Origin: Scatosoma sp045658805
Lineage (GTDB): Bacteria; Bacillota; Clostridia; Christensenellales; Borkfalkiaceae
Assembly (NCBI GenBank): GCA_045658805.1
Contig: JAZOVQ010000104.1
Location: 1-7,635, forward strand
Direction of reading: 5' to 3'
Length of the DNA stretch: 7,635 bases
In this document: positions 5,706 through 7,635 of the stretch, in pieces
How positions within the stretch are numbered: the first letter of the stretch is position 1
How the letters are laid out: each line of letters begins with the position of its first letter
Notes under the pieces: generated by a model
Databases searched by the model: none
What the model was told of the DNA's origin: nothing
What the model saw: only the letters and a program-made list of their open reading frames with translations
Made by a program: the position numbers and the translations under genes

Positions 5706-5739
5706 GGCTTCTTTTTGACGGATTTTTCGTCAATGAGCC
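5706..5739 (+). promoter_or_regulatory. Stem-loop in the rplI leader
   Basis: TTGACG (5715-5720) pairs perfectly with CGTCAA (5728-5733), and an outer GGCT (5706-5709) pairs with AGCC (5736-5739). The structure ends 7 nt before the Shine-Dalgarno (5747-5752) and has no following U run, so it is not a terminator. It could affect translation or be a binding site for autoregulation, which is inference. Confidence 0.45.
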
Positions 5740-5759
5740 AATGCGGAAGGAGAATAAAT

Positions 5760-6200
5760 ATGAAAGTTATTTTAAAAGCAGACGTAAAAGGTACGGGTAA
5801 AAAAGGCGACGTTGTAGAAGTGGCTGACGGCTACGGTAGAAACTTCCTTGTAAAAAAAGGTTTAGCGGAAGTGGCTACGGCAAGCAACGTACACGACGCG
5901 GCACAAAAGAAAGCGGCGGCGGAATATCATAAGGCAGAAGAAATTAAAGCTATCAAAGCGTTGGCGGCTTCTTTGGACGGTAAATCGGTACCCGTAAAAA
6001 TTAAAGTGGGCGAAAACGGCAAAGTGTTTGGCAGCGTTACCTCTTCGCACGTAGCGGCTTCGCTTAACGAAATGGGCTTTGACATTGACAAAAAGAAAAT
6101 TAAAATGGAAGCGTTGAAGAGCGTTGGTTCCTGCCCTGCGGAAATTCGTTTTATGGAAAACGTTTCGGCGAAAATTACCGTAGTGGTTTCGGGGCTTTAA
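5760..6200 (+). CDS. rplI: 50S ribosomal protein L9
   Basis: This 146-residue protein is ribosomal protein L9, close to the usual length of about 149. L9 binds 23S rRNA near the base of the L1 stalk and helps keep the reading frame. The N-terminal domain (about 1-45) carries the family signature: G13, G16, V21, G24-Y25, N28-F29-L30. A charged helical connector follows (about 45-72). The C-terminal domain includes GKVFGSVTSSHVAASL (residues 87-102) and DKKKIKM (110-116). The start is set by AAGGAG (5747-5752), 7 nt before ATG 5760; a longer frame from 5715 begins inside the leader hairpin. In many bacteria rplI sits with rpsF-ssb-rpsR or with dnaB; here it has its own promoter and is followed by a YitT gene. 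No terminator follows, so read-through into the next gene is likely. Confidence 0.97.
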   Translation: MKVILKADVKGTGKKGDVVEVADGYGRNFLVKKGLAEVATASNVHDAAQKKAAAEYHKAEEIKAIKALAASLDGKSVPVKIKVGENGKVFGSVTSSHVAASLNEMGFDIDKKKIKMEALKSVGSCPAEIRFMENVSAKITVVVSGL

Positions 6201-6205
6201 TCCCC

Positions 6206-6236
6206 TTGACGGCAAACGAATAACAGTCGGTATTAT
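6206..6236 (+). promoter_or_regulatory. Weak candidate promoter for the yitT-like gene
   Basis: TTGACG (6206-6211) and TATTAT (6231-6236) lie 6 nt past the rplI stop, but the spacer is 19 nt, longer than ideal. It might give the downstream gene some independent expression; read-through from rplI is equally plausible. Confidence 0.28.
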
Positions 6237-6288
6237 TACGCTTAATCGCAAAAAATAAAAAGACGTATCACAAAAAAAGTTGATTGCG

Positions 6289-6307
6289 GCTGGAATTTGT
6301 TTCCAGC
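6289..6307 (+). promoter_or_regulatory. Hairpin upstream of the yitT-like gene
   Basis: GCTGGAA (6289-6295) pairs perfectly with TTCCAGC (6301-6307) around a 5-nt loop. No U run follows, so it is not a typical terminator. It ends 18 nt before the Shine-Dalgarno and could be an RNA processing or stability element between rplI and the next gene. Confidence 0.35.
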
Positions 6308-6340
6308 GGATTGGCGAAAAAATGCAAGAGGTTTACGGAT

Positions 6341-7360
6341 ATGGAAGAAAACATGACGACGGACATCCAAGACGTTCCCGTAACAAAGCACAACGTTCTC
6401 CCGCCTAAAATTACGAGAGAAAACTTCACGCCCCCTATGCCAGCAGGCAAGGCGCGCGTTATGATGTGGACAAGAGCAACCATCTACACGCTTATCTCCT
6501 CCTTTTTGGTGGCGTTTGCGGCGTATTCGCTTATTACGCCAAATGATTTCACCATCGGCGGCATTAGCGGTATCGCCATTTTGTTAAACGTAGCAAGCGA
6601 CGGCGTTATTCCGCAAAGTATCGTTTTGTTTGCCTTGAATTTACCATTGGTTATTTTGGCATTCTTCTTTGTAAAACGAAAATTTGCCATTCTTTCCGCA
6701 ATGAATATCGGCGGTCAATCCCTTTGGCTGGTAATGTTTGAAAACGTGCCCAAGTTGAGAGATTTCACCATTGCGTTCACTTCGGACGGAACGAAAATTT
6801 TTGCGGCGCTTGCTGCAGGTCTTTGTATCGGCGTAGCCATTGCCCTTGCGTTTAAGGTAGGCGGCAGTACGGGCGGCGCGGATATTTTGGCAACGATTAT
6901 CCAAAGAAAATTTGCGGCGACTTCTATTGCTTGGATGCTGTTTTTTATCAACTGCGTTATCATTTCCGCATCCTTGCTCGTATTCCCTGTAAGTACGCCT
7001 GCGGAAACCTTGCTTCCCATTATGATGTCCGTATTTGAATCGTACATAGAAAGCAAGACGAACGATTCGATGACCAACGGTTTCCATTCGGCAATAGAAT
7101 TCCGTATCATTACCACCAAGCCCGAAGAAATGGCATACTCCTTAATGTACGAATTAAGCCGCGGCGTTACCTCTCTTCCTGCAACGGGTATGTATACGCA
7201 GGAAGAAAAATCTATGTTGCTTTGCGTTATCAGCCGTAGACAAATTGCAGCCTTGAAACGTATCATGAAGCAAATTGATCCCGACGCCTTTGCCGTAATG
7301 TCTAACGTTTCGCAAGTGGTTGGGCTTGGCTTCTATGCCCCCGACACGGAAGAAAATTAA
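6341..7360 (+). CDS. YitT family membrane protein (DUF161/DUF2179)
   Basis: This 339-residue protein matches the YitT family of Firmicute membrane proteins, whose transport or other role is not established. A membrane domain of about five to six segments starts near residue 46. It contains NDFTIGGISGIAILLN (residues 68-83) and the hallmark GGSTGGADI (174-182). A soluble C-terminal DUF2179 domain (about 250-334) follows, with RGVTSLPATGMY (274-285), RRQIAALKRIMKQIDPDAF (299-317) and VVGLGF (326-331). Such soluble domains are often suggested to bind a ligand. ATG 6341 is chosen because AAGAGG (6326-6331) lies 9 nt upstream; ATG 6353 and TTG 6284 are alternatives, the latter without a ribosome binding site. 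The family is usually about 280-290 residues, so this protein has a polar, proline-containing N-terminal extension of about 45 residues. Confidence 0.92.
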   Translation: MEENMTTDIQDVPVTKHNVLPPKITRENFTPPMPAGKARVMMWTRATIYTLISSFLVAFAAYSLITPNDFTIGGISGIAILLNVASDGVIPQSIVLFALNLPLVILAFFFVKRKFAILSAMNIGGQSLWLVMFENVPKLRDFTIAFTSDGTKIFAALAAGLCIGVAIALAFKVGGSTGGADILATIIQRKFAATSIAWMLFFINCVIISASLLVFPVSTPAETLLPIMMSVFESYIESKTNDSMTNGFHSAIEFRIITTKPEEMAYSLMYELSRGVTSLPATGMYTQEEKSMLLCVISRRQIAALKRIMKQIDPDAFAVMSNVSQVVGLGFYAPDTEEN

Positions 7361-7384
7361 ACGCATAATTATGCAAAAACCAAA

Positions 7385-7416
7385 CGGAGTTTGCCTTTTT
7401 GGCAGGCTCCGCTTTT
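7385..7416 (+). terminator. Intrinsic terminator after the yitT-like gene
   Basis: CGGAGTTTGCC (7385-7395) and GGCAGGCTCCG (7401-7411) form an 11-bp stem with two G-U pairs and loop TTTTT, followed by CTTTT. The U run is short, but the position 24 nt after the stop fits. Confidence 0.75.
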
Positions 7417-7555
7417 AACGTCCTCTATCCCTTGAAATATCACGCTTTTTCGCACTTTTACGTCCTCGAAAGGCAAAAAAGAAAAAAAGAGAGAAAAAAA
7501 TTGAAAAAAACCTTTATTTTTCACGCTTTTTCGACAATTTTTTTTCATTTGGGTA
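7417..7555. other. AT-rich intergenic spacer, no gene seen
   Basis: This stretch has long A and T runs and two copies of TCACGCTTTTTCG (7440-7452 and 7521-7533), 81 bp apart. I see no ribosome binding site with a plausible reading frame. Confidence 0.5.
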
Positions 7556-7584
7556 TTGACAAACGCATAAATATACGCTATAAT
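7556..7584 (+). promoter_or_regulatory. Consensus sigma-A promoter for a gene beyond the right edge
   Basis: TTGACA (7556-7561) and TATAAT (7579-7584) are both perfect matches with a 17-nt spacer, so this should be a strong promoter. AAAGGGGA at 7628-7635 looks like the Shine-Dalgarno of a gene whose start lies just outside the window. The short leader contains TGCGTTT (7604-7610), an inverted copy of AAACGCA (7561-7567) in the promoter spacer. Confidence 0.88.
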
Positions 7585-7635
7585 GAAATCACTTAAAGAT
7601 TTTTGCGTTTTTAAGAAATAACATTTTAAAGGGGA

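Noticed and set aside
6190..6205. GGGG/CCCC hairpin across the rplI stop as a terminator
   Set aside because: Only four base pairs and no following U run.
7399..7596. A 65-codon plus-strand open frame after the yitT-like gene
   Set aside because: It starts within the loop of the terminator hairpin, is Lys/Phe-rich from A/T runs, has no ribosome binding site, and overlaps the strong promoter.

Overview
The window looks like chromosome from a low-to-mid GC Firmicute of the class Clostridia, probably an uncultured gut-type lineage. The reasons are AAGGAGG-type ribosome binding sites, TTGACA-17-TATAAT promoters, and a set of families typical of Firmicutes (DUF1846, DUF1540, YitT, stand-alone PTS_EIIC_2). 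A lipoprotein with a Ser/Asp/Glu linker and His/Cys-rich tandem repeats also fits. The exact lineage is inference. There is no rRNA, tRNA, transposase, phage gene or CRISPR array. Most of the window is ordinary housekeeping or accessory chromosome.

Layout. (1) 1-1511, minus: the N-terminal 503 residues of a large lipoprotein. It has a signal peptide with Cys27, a hexapeptide-repeat linker, two degenerate His/Cys units and seven 41-residue (exactly 123-bp) repeats; the gene runs off the left edge. (2) 1512-1742, minus: a long structured leader of about 200 nt upstream of that gene. It has a consensus promoter, a nested multi-stem domain, a perfect 10-bp candidate antiterminator and a competing intrinsic terminator just before the Shine-Dalgarno. 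I do not recognise the RNA class; this is the most interesting item in the window. (3) 1743-1887: AT-rich spacer between divergent promoters. (4) 1888-3516, plus: promoter, DUF1846 gene and a strong, probably bidirectional terminator. (5) 3550-5344, minus: promoter, a stand-alone PTS_EIIC_2-type membrane protein, then a signal peptidase I-like gene that overlaps it by 8 bp and appears to carry a lipobox. (6) 5373-5617, minus: a 56-residue Cys-rich DUF1540 protein with its own terminator. (7) 5656-7416, plus: promoter, leader hairpin, rplI (ribosomal protein L9), a YitT-family membrane protein and a terminator. (8) 7417-7635: AT-rich spacer, then a near-consensus promoter and a Shine-Dalgarno at the very edge for a gene that starts beyond the window.

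The genes do not form one pathway. Two links can be supported. The PTS_EIIC_2 and signal peptidase-like genes are very probably co-transcribed and translationally coupled. The repeat lipoprotein is probably controlled by premature transcription termination in its leader. The other genes look like independent one- or two-gene units.
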